64,000 nt of DNA from NCBI GenBank assembly GCA_944472135.2, contig OX235270.1, positions 56,177,267 through 56,241,266 on the forward strand, read 5' to 3'. The notes under the pieces are model-generated. The model made no database searches. It was not told the DNA's origin and was given only the letters and a program-made list of their open reading frames with translations. This DNA is from Trichobilharzia regenti (Eukaryota > Platyhelminthes > Trematoda > Strigeidida > Schistosomatidae). How positions within the stretch are numbered: the first letter of the stretch is position 1; each line of letters starts with the position of its first letter. A program made the translations under genes and the position numbers. Shown piece by piece: positions 34,201 to 49,200 of the stretch.

Positions 34201-37200
34201 ACGACTATATCTGAGCGTTTAGCCTTTCTCACCAAACTAGACAGCTTTTGGTAGAACTCATCCTTCGTTTCATCCGAACTGCAGTCAGTGGGGGCGTAGG
34301 CGGAGATTACGAAAAGGCATCGGCGAGTAGTGCAGTCCTTTCTCCTTCTTACTGATCCGTTCAGACGGACAGCACACATTCGGCTATCTACCGGGATCCA
34401 GTCAAGCAATGTCTTTTCTGCCCTAGTACTCAAAGCTATCCCTACGCCAGCTAATCCTCGTGAACTAGCTGTGGCATCTCCTGACACCCTCAAGGTGAAT
34501 TTTGAAGATTCATCCTGTTGGCCAGGTGGGGTTAGGTGAATAACCACACTTGGGTCTTGTATGCGTGTTTCTGAAACACAACATACATCAATGGCTCGGG
34601 ATGCCAGGGTCTTAGCTAGTGATGCTTGTTGTCCTATTTGGCAAAGTGTCCTAACATTAAATGCTCCTATATGAAATTGGTGGCGTGGCTTTAGGAGACT
34701 ATCCGTGGTGGTTTTTTGGCTTTCGTCGTTTTTAGTGGACACAGAGTGAAGAGGGAGTGAGGAGCCATCAAGTAGAGGAGTTGCATCAGTGGGAGGAAGG
34801 CAAGGTAATAGAGATGAAGATGAAGACAAAGATAAGTGAGGATTAGAGAGGTTTTGTGTGCATTTCGGATTGTGAGGGCGATTGTTACTTCCCGGCTGCC
34901 CACACCGTGGAAGTTGGTTGCGTGACCGCAGAGCCCAGGGGACAACTGCTTGAGGCCGGTCACACGCGGCCTGTTTTTGTTCGTTCTTTTTTGTTTGGTG
35001 TGCCTCAGTAGCATACTTATCACTCCTGCCCTGTGACACGGCAGCAGGAAGCGCGGTCGTTGTTAATCCGGGCCACGGCCGATCCGGCATGAAATTTTGT
35101 GAATTTGTTTTGATCATGGTATTGGATTGGGTAGCTGCTTTTTGTTTAACCGCTATCCAAACAACCTGCCTGGCATGGTAGAACCTCAAGAGACATAAGT
35201 CTCAGCCAGTATAGCTTGATTAGGTCATTGCGGTGTTCAAGCCCGACCACCACGTCAAGGTAGCAGCTTTCGGTCGAACAACAGTCATGCTTATTCAGAT
35301 ACAAACGAAAACTACAATTATCAAATTTACGCAAATCATTCGGCTTTGGATAGGCTAAATGTGGAGCAAGAAATAAGTGTCCCAGTTAGCCAGTTTCAGT
35401 AGTAAACTGTAACTTCGGAGAGAGCATGTAAGAAGAAATAATACAAATGGATAAATCAACGCATACTTTGATCAGATAAGGAATTTCCAGCTCAGATACA
35501 GACATGTCATTATACTGGTGAAACTTTACAAAGAGCGATGGTAATAATAATTTGCTTCATTCCAAAACAGTAACATTTACGACACAGTGCGGAATTCTCA
35601 ACAAGCTATTTTACTATCTAGTTAAGTAAGTAAAGTTCAAAATAAAGAAAGTGATTATGGATACTGCCTCCAAAGCCTCAGGATGGTCGGGGTAGGCGCC
35701 TTGCGCTGCGGGTTGGTCACCCCTCCGCACACCTCTTGAAATGCTCCCATATGACCGAGCGTCTTACATAGCCTCTCCTGAGGAAGTCCTACTCACTGCC
35801 TTCACGTGGCGGTGTTTTTTCACCAAAGTGAGAGGGCGAAAGCGGATGCCCGGCGCTCTTCACCGGGTTGACTGTCCTTCGGATGACTAGTGGACTCTCT
35901 ACTCCACTCCTACTGCCTTGTAGGTCACACTTGGTTGTGTAAAGGCTAGAGCTGCACTCTCAAACAAAAGGCCGAGCGATGCTGGGGACATCGCTCGTAC
36001 CAAATTCCCATGAAACTTCATGAACTCTCTTACAAACAACTCTCACCATGCTACGGCGTTCCCGGTAAGCGACGCGCCCTGTGCTCACCCAGTGGCCAGT
36101 GTGAAAAGTAAGCCAGCTGGGAAATTAACACTTAGAAACCAACTATTTGTTGGCTGCTGGAATGTTAGGACGCTGTTGGATCCTGGTAGCCAGTCTATCA
36201 CCATGCGTCCTTTATACGACTACAAGGTGGACATAGCGTGTCTATCTGAAGTGAGGTTACCCGATCATGGCTCCCGCCGAATAGCCGTACCTGGAACAGA
36301 TTCTTCATTCTGGTTGCTTCATAGTGAACCCCAGAATAATACGGGACAACATAGGGTAGCATTTGCTCTCAGTAACAAAGCCAATAATGCCCTAATATCA
36401 TTCGAACCGGTCAACTCCAGAGTTGCAATCGCTAGGTTCAAGGGTTCCCCGTTCGACATTTCTGTTTTCGCTGTCTATGCCCCAACCCTCGACTCTGATG
36501 AAAGTATCAAAGACGAATCTTATGACAATCTTCAAGAGGCAATCAACAAAATCCCAAAGCGTGACGTTCTCATAGTAGCCGGCGATTGGAACGCCCGCAC
36601 TGGCCCTTCAGACGACGCGACAAAACATATACCGCAAACACGGTCTCGATCAGCGCTGCCGTAATGGTTTTTTTCTGAATACAATCGATTATAATCACCA
36701 ACACTCGGTTTCAACACCGAAAACATCTTCCCACCTGGTATTCGAACGACGGTCGCACTGCACACCCGATCCACTACATCTTAGTGCGCTCACGCTGGAT
36801 CTCTTCGGGAGACTGTCGATCCTATCGTGGCGCAGAGGCCGGAAATAAAGGAGGGCGAAATTCAAACTTCGTTTAACAATACGCCAGAAGGCGCGACCTC
36901 CGAAGCGTATCAAAGTTGCCCCGCTTCAATGTTCGACAAAGCGACAAGCCTTGTCCAAACAAATCCAGACCGAACTAAGCGCCGCAGATGAACCAACATC
37001 CACATCTTGGTGCGTCGGTGGCACAGTGGTTAGGACTCTCGCCGACCATGCACATGGTCCGGAGTTCGAGCCCACACGACGCACACCTGATATCTATGGT
37101 CGCCTGCAAAATTTGGGCTACCGATATCCATGCTGAAAATTCCATACTTGTACCGAAAATACATTGTGGAATCAAGCTGTAAATCAAAAATAAAATAAAA

Positions 37201-40200
37201 TCTTCTGATACACCTGAGACACGATGGAATCATTTCAAAGAAGTAGTCTTAAAGCTTCAATGTGCATTTGGGTACCACATCCAAAAGCAGAAAGACTGGA
37301 TTTCAGAGCACACCATGCTCTTCCTCGCAAGCCAGAGACGCTCGCCTAGCAAAGTCTCCAGTTTATCGCTCCCTCAGGCGCAAAGCTACACAGTCTGCTA
37401 GGAAGACAGAAATCGCTATTGGTCTAAGTGGCGACTAACATGGAAGCAGCATCAAATGTAGGCGATTTCGAAACTTTATCGCCTCATACGCCTCATCTGG
37501 CAAACGCCTTAACAGTCATGCTGTGTTACGCCAGCATCAGGAAAATTATTTCGGACACCAATGGTAAGATGGAACGATGGGCCGAAATTCAAGCAGCTAC
37601 TCAATCGCACGCTGGTCAACCGTCTCATCGACCGATACGACACTTACCAACACCCTACGTAGTTACTGCGATCCACCCACTCCAACCGAAATAGCCAAAA
37701 CAATTAACAGACTCAGAAACAAAAAAGCTCCGGGCGAAGATGGTCTACCTCCAGAAATATACAAGGCCTGCACTCCAGCGCTAATCGATTCGCTGCACTC
37801 GCTGTTCTACTCAATTTGGGAGTCTGAAACCAGTCCTTCCGATTGGTGCACCTCAGTTCTGCTACCGTTCCACAAAAAGAGAGACAGGTCACTGTGCGAG
37901 AACTACCGAGGCATAAGTCTGGTTGATATCGCTGCTAAGGTTTTTGTTTCCATTCTCCTGAACCGCTTTGCTGCCGAACGCCACATGCGAACAAGGCCAA
38001 ATCAAGCCGGATTTCGACCTGGAAGAGGCTGTGTTGGTCAATTATTCACACTGCGAAGAATTTTGGAACACAGCGACAAATTCCAACAGCCGACAGTTGC
38101 TTGCTTCATCGACTTCTGAGCGCCAGTCGACTCAGTCGATCGAGGAGCACTCTGGTATCTAGTGGAGCTCGACGGAGTTCCGACCAAGCTAATCAACCTG
38201 CTCAGGTCATACTACTCCAACACCAAAGCTCGAGTCCGAGTGAACGTGAAGAGTCTCGCACTTTTGAGGTAACCAGTGGTGTCCGGCAAGGTTGTCCAGC
38301 ATCCCCCATCCTGTTCAATTTCACAATTGATTGGATTTTGCGGCACGCCCTAACCGAGCACCACGGCGTCCAACTTTCGCCCGATATTCATATAACCGAC
38401 CTCGAATTCGCCGACGACGTCGTGTTACTAGCTGAAAACTTCCCCGATATGCAACAGCGCTCGATCAGATAAACCACCTCGCGTCTACTATCGGTTTGGA
38501 AATTAACACTTCCCAAACCAAAATGTTTTCGAACACATCCACCAGCAATGATGCAATCTTATCCCTGAATGGAGCACCTATTGAAATTGTGCCATCCTTC
38601 AGATATCTGGGATCCATAATGCTCCCCAACAGTCAGGTGAAAAACGAAGTGACTGCGCGAATCTCCAACTCCCGGAATGCGTTTCTACAGCTGAGGAGCG
38701 TTCTATGGAGCAAGAGGGAAATCAGTCTCAGGACTAAAATTCGGGTCTACCAAGCCTCCATACGACCCGTTCTCCTGTATGGCTGAAACCTGGCCTCTTC
38801 GCGCGGAAGATTTACGCAGACTCGAGGTAGTAGACCATTGGTGCCTTAGGTTAATTTTGCATGTTCGTTGGCAGGACAAACTCTGCAACGAAGAAGTGCG
38901 TCGTCGTTGCTACAACATCAACCAAATTCCAGTACTGGTCCAACAACGTCGCCTTCGGTGGTTTGGCCATGTTTTGCACCGACCAGATGACGATCTGGTC
39001 AAATCAGTTCTAAATCCCTCGCCACTTCCATCTTGGCGATGTCGCAGGGGTGGACAGCTGAAAACATGGCTTGGTACAGTCAAGGCTGATATGGAGGGCT
39101 TGGGGCTACAAATCGTCTACGGACTCCGTCTGTGGAACAAGAATTGGATAACCCTGTCGCAAAACCTTGCATCAGATCGCCGCGCCTGGGCAGCGATGAC
39201 TCGAGATGTTCATGAAGCCGGCTCACCCTCCCGTAGGAGATAGCCGAAGTAAAGTAAAGTAATGATGGATACTATCAGCATGACCAAATTCGGTGAAAAA
39301 TACTTAATGAAAGGAAGTGAGAATGATGGATATCAGAGACTTGAAACGTGTCTGAGTGCCTATCTTTACAAGTTATCAATCTTATTAGAAAAAAACTGAA
39401 TCTACGTAAAAATGCCAGAACAGTAAGCAACTTTACTGCGTAAAAGGTCTCGACTCACCTTTGGAACTTGACTAAGGCAAATCAACTTATTCGAAACACG
39501 ATCGGATGAAAATGCCATCACAGCTTTATTAGGACATGATTTTTCTATTTCTTTCAAGGCCGAATTCAGAGCTTTTGTGTTCGACTGAGCATCAAATACA
39601 TGAATAATGAAGTCTTTCGGAGACATCACCAGAGTTTCACACAGAGATCGAGCTTCCTCTATGACCTAATATAATGTAGAAGGCAGATATTTTCTGTGAA
39701 CAACAGTAAAGACAAGATGGGCAGAAAAAAACCAACGATCAAAGAATGAACTGATTTGACCACCCAGAACTCCTTTCCACCCCAAGCCTTTGTCAACTAA
39801 CACAGCTCGTTGAAGAAAGTGGTAGCTTGTCATGGTCAACACATTTCCTAGCCATCTCAACCGATGTAGCTTTACAACCTCGTCGACTGACTTACTTTCT
39901 TTATCCAGCCAGTCTACATTTAACTTCGATATTACTCACCACATTATACCCCTTAAGATGGGAGATAAAACGCAAACATCTGTGGCCGATGATAGCTAGT
40001 CTTTTTATACCTTTCACTTCCAATAATCATACGTCTCACAGCCATAAAGCATTCATATAATTAGAAGTGTAAATTATTATATTACCCCAACAATAACTAA
40101 TAATATAATTAAATTTTGCAAGTAATTGTACTCACCTTAGATGCAACAGCCATCTTGGATGCTTTATCACGTGCATCCAACAATTTCTTCGCCTCCTGTA

Positions 40201-43200
40201 ATTTTTCGCGTAACACTTCACGACAGTGTTGACTAATAATGGCACGAGCAACATGCTCTGTTAAATCAATCATCTGTCGACTTATACGAAAGTAATCACT
40301 TTCATTAGTACCCTGACTTTGCGAAGTCAATAGATTGACTGACTTGACCATTTCATTCACTTCTTTTTCAAGTCTTGTAGATTCTTTTTGAGCCTTCATA
40401 AACGAAAAATACGATTATATTAGGACAATTTTGGTTTGGAATTAGTGTTAAATAAAAAAGCTGTTAAAGGTAACATTCTGAGTAAAAAATGACACGAAAA
40501 TAGTAGGGAACCTTAATTTGTCAAGAGGACTGATAAACAGAACTGATGGATAAAAGCTGTACTCAGTACTATGTATTCTTAATTTTATTGAAGGCATAAA
40601 CTTCCTCTATTCACGGCTAGTATGAAGGAATAAAACACGTGATACAGTAGACAGTAGCGGAAGTGATACATCAAAACTATAATAGAACCTCTTTAAACAA
40701 ACTGTACGTTTATTTTATTAGCGTTCACACAAAAGACTGAAGCTGATGAATAGACGATAAACAGTTCCAAAAAACACTGCGTTCATCAGTTAACTTAAAT
40801 TAGATGCTATAATCGTCTTTTGAATTTGATTCTTCGATGTTCACTGTAAAGAAGACAGAGTAAGTAGTTGATCACTTCGGCTGATAAAGAATGAAATTAT
40901 CGGCAAGAAGATACGGTTATAAGCGTATCACTGCAGCAGCAGGAACTACCCCTGAATTACATTATCACTGTTGGAGTCCATATATGCCATTTTAATGTCA
41001 TCCACAAAGAATATACAGGTGAGATTGAACAAACTACCCTATCAATGATAAGGTGAATACACGGAACCGAAATTTTCCCGATTCTTGAACAAAATATCAC
41101 TATAGATTTCTACTGAATTATTATTTTACATTTGACAATCACAAAATGTAGGTCATCAATAAGAAAGAGTACTTACACGCTCCGCTTCATGACCAGTAAG
41201 AGCTACAATCCGTCGAATACCTTTCGCTATAGCCTCTTCACTGACAATAACCAGATCTCCAATGTGTTTTGTATTAAGGACGTGACTGTGAGGAACAAAT
41301 AACAACAATGACTGAAAATATTCATTTTTCCAAAGCATCTCAAAATAGTAATACAATTCAGTTTGACATTATAATTAAAAATTTCCGAATCATGTTTTGA
41401 ACTCAATACAATTTACAAAACTTGCTCAGACTCACAAGTACGGGTTGCAAACAACTGCGTTTCCCTCTGTTAATCAACTTATTTTCAACTGAGTGAGAAC
41501 TATTCATGAGATTCTATGGTGTAGCGGGAGAACAAGCAGCTGACTGACATTACAAAATTGTTGAATAAGGCAGTTTTACTTAAGTCTAAGTGGAAACTAG
41601 TAGTGTGAGAACTTTCAACACAAACCAAACTCGCTACTTGTTTGTACAGTATGAAGCTATAAAAAGATGCTGATGAAGCCAAAGCACGACTTTGAACATA
41701 ACGAATGGCGAAACACATCCATCTTAGTTGTTTTACATATGCTATTTTCAAAATTGGGACACGCTTTTGCGAGTCAACAAATGGACACGAAAATGTGCAA
41801 TAATTGCAGTACGACAAAAGTATTACTCACGTTCCACCACAAAATTCCACTGAAGTAGTTTTACCCAATCCTTTCTCCGGGTGAGCAACTAGGCTTGTTA
41901 CAGGAACACCGATTGAAACAACACGAACTGGATCAGGATATACTTCACCGAATACGGCTCGTACTCCTTCAATAGTTTTTGCATAAGACAATGAAACATC
42001 AGATGAGTAGACTTCTAAGTTCTTGGTAATCATTGCATGACATATTTCCTCAGCTTTTGATAACTCATCCCGTGTCATTCCTCGCTAAATGGAAAAGGAA
42101 AAGTGAACAATTTAACACCCTACATCTGAACACAACCAAATACTGTCTATAAGTTGATATATCATTTCTGTATTGGTAAAAGATTATTGAGGAAAATGTT
42201 AGCAACTCTAGTTCCTCATTTTTGTATTCCACGTATCTTTTCATTATAATAATCCTTTATTTGAACGACCTGGCATGACCGAGAGTGGATAGACTTCGGT
42301 CTTCCTGTCCAGCCGACCTCATGTGGTCACATGTAGTAAGTGGTATTCATTGCCTTCAAGAGGCGGGAATATTCCTCACAAAAGTGAAAAGGTGGGTGCA
42401 AAAGTCTGGAGCTGGTCCACCTAGGGGAGCAGGAAAACTCTTATTTCAAACCTATAGTGCACATAGGCTTCGGAATCCCAACAGGTCGAATGGGTTATGA
42501 ACCTGTTTTGTCACTGGAAACAATGGGAACGCAACCCGGAGGTAGCCGTTCAAGACAACCACCTGCTTCGGATTAGGAGTCTGGGCAGTAACCCAGTCCC
42601 TGCACTGACTATGAGATTTAGTTTAGCGCACCTTTGGTGCCCATAATAATATTACTATTCAAAGTAGAATTACTCTATTATTCATGGTGGCTTATTAACG
42701 AAATTTTGCAATCAAGAATATTTCCCCTTCATTAATAACTAATTTTCCAATCTCCAAATATGTTCATTTATATTGTAATTTAAATTGTCAACCATTGCAG
42801 CTTCTAGAATACAACGAAGCGTAATGGATCCTAAGCATCCTGTTTTGCTCAGATTCATAACGAGGAAACGTGTGGTCACTCTCCTCAGTTTCAATGTATG
42901 TATAAACAGATAAGTTATTTAGTTGACAACCACACAAACACACAGAATACTCAGTAAACCACACAATACCCTGGGATACATAATTACAAATAAATGCTGT
43001 GAATTATTAAAGATTTCACAAATCTTAATAACTTACTACCAACTCTCTTAGTAATCACTATGATGACCGTTTCATGCGCGATTGAAATTTTAAAAGCATT
43101 GATGAATTCAGTCTGCGTGAAGTATCACGCACTGAAACAAGACTCAAATAGCTTTTGTTTTATATTGTGATTCACATGAAAATGTAAATTCCGCAAAACG

Positions 43201-46200
43201 TATGAACATTCCTCGGAAAGAACAAGCATCTTTTAACCATGTTCCACCCCGAAAACTTATCACCAATTTAATGTTACCGAATGAGGCACTGATCTACTAT
43301 AAACTAAAGCGTCACGGATTTGCACACTGTTTTACCAGTAGATGTTCGACAACAAACAGAATCGCTGATCTGCTCAAAATATTTGAAGTTATCCACCTCA
43401 CTAAGCTGCATTCCGCACACTAACTTTATCACCCGACCTTTTCAAACACATACGTACACACACCATTTTGAAGTGAAATAAAAATTATATTAAACTACTA
43501 GAAGGCTCATAATAAGAGCCAGAAAACAGTTTTATACGGTTTTAAGGGTGTTAATAGAAAAAGTGTTATTAGTTACCTTAGAAGTGAAGTCGAAACGCAG
43601 ACGATCTGGGGCAACCAAGCTACCCTTCTGGTCAGATTCTTCCACTAATTCACGAAGGGCGAAATTTAAGACGTGTGTTCCTGTGTGATTTCGCATTAAT
43701 CCTGTACGTCGGACAGCGTCCAGAGAAAGACGAACCTTGCTTCCAACAGTCAACTCGCCCTGCAGTGTTCCTATGTGCAAAATATAACCACCACGGCAAC
43801 GAACATCTACAATGCTTAGTTCCGTCGTCTAAAAAATAAAACAAATTTTGTAAAAATGAATATGAGATAAAATAAAAATGTACTAATACTGTTTAATAAG
43901 TCCACGAATTTTTAAAACAAAACACATAGATTTCTTCATTAACATCAACTAAAAGATTATTGAGATCAAAAAGCACGTAATATACCAATTTAAAGCAAAT
44001 TTCCACAGAAGCAAAAGCTATATCACGATGTTGATCTAGAGAATGTAGATCAAAGCAACCTCGAACTTGACTAACAGGAACAGATCTTTCACATACTAGG
44101 CTACGAACCACACTTATCAAGCCAGCTGTCCAGGCTGACTCGAACCCATAACCCACTCTCTGGAAATCGAATGTTTAGGCTAATGAAGCAAATCTCCCAA
44201 AACGCAATCATTCATCTTGACATAGCCCTCATTAATTGCTCATAATGATGACGAGTATTTCCTTGTTCTGTGGTATTTCTCGTTAATTGTTATTAATATT
44301 TCAGAATATTTTCCATTTGACATTAATTTAGAACTTAAGAAAGTTAGCTAACTACTGCATAGATTTTTTACAGGATATATAAGACGACTTATAAGATAAC
44401 ATTATAAAGAGCACTTTAGGTGTTTCTCGCGTTAATTAGAACAAATGAAACGAACGTGCTGAAGTTGAATAAAGTCTCCTGTGAACTATAATATCGAAAT
44501 GTAACAGTAGAAATGCTGTAGTCACTTGTTATATTACATACCTTGATGTGACAGTATTTTGAGAAAGGTGATGTTCGTGCTTTGATAACTACCAAGTGCA
44601 GGTTTAAGTCTGTGGATACTTACATTTTAATAATTGCAACAAATTGGAAACTTAAAAAGTCTAATGAAACTAGCTCAAAGATTACATTGAGTGCATATAT
44701 TTGACAGACAACTTACTTCATCCGTACAACTGGTTATAAAACCATGATCATACAGCTGTCCTCCAGATTCCGCATAAAACAAAGTCCTGTCCAAAACTAC
44801 GCCACACATATGTCCATTCAAAGTAGTACTTTCAACGAAGCCGTTTTCACTACGAATAGCCAACACAGTTGCTTCAGCATCCGGGAACACTAATTATTAT
44901 AGGAAAGCGATAAAAAAGTGGACATCAAAAAATGTTTCAGACACAAATTATTCGAAAGAATGTGTGTTCCCTTTAATTTTAACTGACTCATACCTTGAAT
45001 ATATGTTTAAGTCATAGTGTAACATTGACTGAATTCTGTTTGTAGTTAGCAAGCTAGTAGACTCATCATCGCAGTGCAATTTGAATTAATGACAGGTTAT
45101 GAAGTAAAGCCAATACTGATAAATAAGTGAATAAGTTATCTAAAACAACACAAGTCAGTGACATGAAGCTGAATCACTTCAGTAATAAGCACACACGATA
45201 TCTCTACTAGTTTTTCGTAAGGAATATGCCCACTGTTTATGAATGGGGTTCACTAGTTAAACATAAATAACAGTATTCAGAAAAACGCTGTGAAAAGTAT
45301 GCGTGTATAGTCTTCATAAGATAAATATCTTAGGCCTAACCCTAACCTACACCTATTTTCCAACCACGTTGACGAAAACGACAGTAGGAAGGAAAACCAC
45401 AGTGCCAAGTTACAACACTGTCCTTATAAATGCAGTAATTAGAATACTTCTAATGACAGAATCAGAGATAACTGAATAACTTCTTTGATATGATGGACAT
45501 TATTTGTTAACGTAATAACTGGCTAGAAGAAATGAACTGTTCAACAATATCGAAAAATCAAAGATGTTTTCACGAATAAATCCTAAAAGTGATTTAATAC
45601 AACTTCTAGGTAGGTGTCTCAATAGGTGCACAACTCCAATTCGATGGATTTCTCCAGATATAGTTTAAAACAGAAATCGGAAACACTCCAGCTGGGATTT
45701 TAGTTTGCTGGCTAAAGAATCATACAATTTTCTGTTAATTGTGTTAATCCAGTAACTGTTCCATTTTAAATGTATGCCTGACTTATAGGACTTATGCTTG
45801 CTTCGTTTATTCACTCATTTGGTATAGTTTTGATATGCACGATACAGCGGGTTTGTGTTTTAAAACCAACAAACCACAAAATCTGGTGAGATACATTCTC
45901 GTTTAGCTTCTATCAATATGTCATAGCAAATTATTACTCTCTAATAGTTGAGTGGCTTCCTGTCTTCATTATTAGTTGATGAGGGTATATGGTTCAGCCG
46001 TTAAGTATCGTCAATTTGAAAAGCATGAATCAAGAGTTCATTAAGTGCTACTTGAGGAATCCGAACATGTTCAGTGTGATTCACAAAACTGCTTGTTTCA
46101 CTTCTCGAAATTCGATGTAATTATTGTATATTTCAAAACTAACCAACTTCCCGGTTACATAGGAATAACTCCCTCCAAAAGTAAAGATTCACATAGAATA

Positions 46201-49200
46201 TTAAGGTAATATTAACCACTAAATAAAGACATAAATTGATTGAGAAAGGGTATTCTACCTTAAAATGAAGGTAAATACAATAAAATTACCGTAGTTTCCT
46301 TCAGTATCAGATGTATAGTTGAACTTTTCAGAGTCGTCTGTAAGTGGTACGCCCTTGTTTTTTAATTCAGCCAGTGCATGTACATCCAGATCAACAACCA
46401 ATCCACCTGCACATGTTCCCGTTTGACTACGAGCCTGAGCTTCTTCTTTAGCCTTCTCATAACCTTCTAGATCAACCTGAAGGAACAGTGTAGAAATAAA
46501 CGAACAATCAACTCTGTTAGATTGAAAAGAGATGTGAAAAACAAACTAAACAGTGTTAAATGATAATACAACCTGTCACAATTTAAATGGCAGGCAATGC
46601 CAGAATCTCTTAACACGATTTTTGTGAGAAACAGATATTTGTCAAAGTTATCCCATATCATTCAGTAGATATTCATAACAGTATTATGGGCTTCGAATAG
46701 AGAGAGAGTCATAAAAGGGACGAAACAGTGAAGAAAATCGTCTTTCTGACGAATCATTTCCAAAAACTATACAATCGTATACAACCCATGAAAGCAATCA
46801 AATATCAGTAATTATGTTTGAAAGAAGATTTTAGGTTATCTAGAATGGATTCCCCTATATTGTATTAAATGTATTTTTTAACTCTCCCCTTCTGTACTAA
46901 AAGTTAACTTCAAGTGAAAAAATTAGGGTCATTGTACAACTTACTTTTAAGTGATATTCTTCAGCGATCAATTGTGTCAGATCCAGAGGAAAACCATAGG
47001 TATCATACAGACGCCAGGCAACTTCACCAGATAGAGTAGCACTTTTATTTGTGGACATCTTTAAATCTCCGATCACACGATTAAGAAGACGTTGACCACG
47101 CTTTAAAGTAACTAAAAATTGTTGTTCCTCCTCATTAATAAGTTCTTTTACCTGCGTAACATCATACGAAAACAATGGAAAATCCCTTTAATTATCGGAA
47201 GTGTCAGTACAGTTAAACTAACAAAAATTTTCATGTACACTTATTTTAAGACACTTTGACATAATTATCAACACTAAAGGTAATACCCATGTTGTATTAC
47301 TTAGTCGGTTACCTACCGACAGTCGCATTTGTTTGACTAAACTAAAAGTTACAGTTACATCAGAAATAAATATTGATTAGAACAGGATCTTCTCTTTACA
47401 TGCACCAACAATCTTATGGGTCATAAACAGGACGCAGTTTAAGAGTTCACTGAAAACATTTATTGGCCAACGGTGCTCAAAAGATACCATAGCAGCAAGT
47501 CAGGACTTGAATGATTAGATCAAGTATCTGGATGGTCAACAGAAAATATTATGAAAAATAAAGTATAAGACTGTCAAAGTAACTGAATACATTGATTCAC
47601 GCTTCCAAGTTTGTCTCGTGAATTAAGTCACAGTTGTACTTATTTTCAAAAATTCTAAACGTAACGTAATTCAAAATCACAGCGAGCTAAGTAATGTTTT
47701 TCTAACCATAAAAGATCACAAAGCTTCGGTATCAGAAGTGCTTTTCTAAAGTGTTGAGACTCAGTTCTTTTTCTGCGACTCTACGTACTGAAATATTTTA
47801 CTTTTATTGGGTCGCATGTAACTGGCAGCAACACTGTTTAAGTAACTGTGGTATTATGTAGCGCATTTGAAAATAATTACAATTTAATAGTGTCCTAGAA
47901 AATACAATGTGGTAATCGAAAAACCTTTTACACCATTTACTCTTCAATGGTTGTAGGAATGGTTAGAGGAATGAATCGATGTTAAGAGATAAAGTTTATG
48001 TGAGTGACTTTGTGACTTTGTTGGTTTGTGTACGACGTCAATTCCTAAAGGTTTGAAGAGTCTTGTAGTGATTTCTGAGATATCTTTTATATATGGTAAG
48101 GCGATTTTCTTTGTGCTTTCCTTTGGGCTAGCCGTCAAAAGACATGATATCCACTCCCTCATATCACTACATACAGACAACTACGGACATCAATTCGACT
48201 GAGACAACGTTCAAATATTAGACAGAGGAAACAACAACAATGCTAGAGAATTTTTGGCATTCCAGTGAATAATCAATCAATAGACACATCGAGATAGACA
48301 AAATTTATCAACAGATAAGAAAGAAACCTCACACAAAAAGGGTCAAAGTCCAAGTCAAAGAAACAATCGGTTCCAATACAAGTAACCTAACACAGAGAAG
48401 CAACCAATCACGTCCAAGGTCACCAGGAGAGATGACTAATAAACTCGTGCAGAAATCTAAAAGCTCACTTCCAATTGAAGTATGCGCTGAAGATATCACC
48501 TAGTAGGGCAATGAAAGCTTCGCAAATTAACTATCCAGGTCAGAGAACACAACCACATCAAAGGCGAACGGTTAACGAAACTGAATAAACCAAGGTTAAC
48601 AAAAGTAAAATATAGGAGTTTAAGTATGAAAATAAAAAGTAAGGTTGGAAAGAGATATATCACTTGAAGCATCATTATTGTTTGAAAGCACTGTTAAGAG
48701 TGCGGAATAAGTTTAGCTGACAGTTTGTTGCTTCATTTCATTGATTGAAATTGGGATTTCCCTTTTAAGGAAACATTTAAGGTGAATTTGTGTGCTTCCT
48801 CAATCAATACTCTTGTGATCAGTATGTGTTATATATAACCTCTATCCTGAAACCGCGTATCGCGTTCAATCTGGCCACCTACAATGTTTGGACACTGATG
48901 CGAAACTGACAACAGACAGGGTTAGTAAGAACATTGGAAAACCTCGCTGTCGATGTCTGCTGCATTTCAGAGACCCGGGCTGCAGATCCCAGTGAAGTGC
49001 TTCGACTACCTCCTCCATCTGAAAGTTCGAAGAGTGTTTACCACCTGCGCTTATCCTAGGTCTCTGTGACATCGGCATCCGGCGAAGCTCGTGTAGGTGT
49101 CATACCAAATGCTAAAACCAGAGCTGCATTAATCGACTGGATCGTCATTAGCAGTATTTTATGTGCTGTGAGGCTGGAAGGTTATACGAAAGTAAGGAGT

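Larger units (their letters stand above)
31371..35292 (-). mobile_element. Near-intact RTE-B retrotransposon in AARS intron 13
   Basis: About 3.9 kb in the same orientation as AARS, flanked by imperfect 12-bp direct repeats attcaRatacaa (31359-31370 and 35293-35304). It holds a 508-codon endonuclease frame and a 760-codon RT frame that overlap by 4 bases. Only one frame change separates it from a single EN-RT protein. Confidence 0.85.
35666..39264 (+). mobile_element. RTE-C retrotransposon copy in AARS intron 13
   Basis: About 3.6 kb, antisense to AARS, bounded by 9-bp direct repeats atggatact (35657-35665, 39265-39273). The 3' end is a short (aaagt)n tract. EN and RT domains are recognisable but frameshifted; a SINE sits between them (37012-37200). 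About the same order of organisation as RTE-B but clearly a different family. Confidence 0.82.

Noticed and set aside
34841..35189. First 170 residues of the RTE-B endonuclease ORF as a separate ORF1 protein
   Set aside because: Same frame as the endonuclease, low complexity, no zinc finger or RNA-binding motif; kept as an N-terminal extension.
41667..41700. 'gctgatgaagccaaagcacg' as a second hammerhead core
   Set aside because: No following gaaac with a supporting stem; similarity limited to ctgatga.
41500..41817. 105-codon minus frame in AARS intron 10
   Set aside because: Same strand as AARS, but the exon 10/11 borders on either side are exact and this frame adds nothing conserved.
43202..43423. 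73-codon + frame in AARS intron 9
   Set aside because: No domain, no splice context, antisense to the gene; probably chance.
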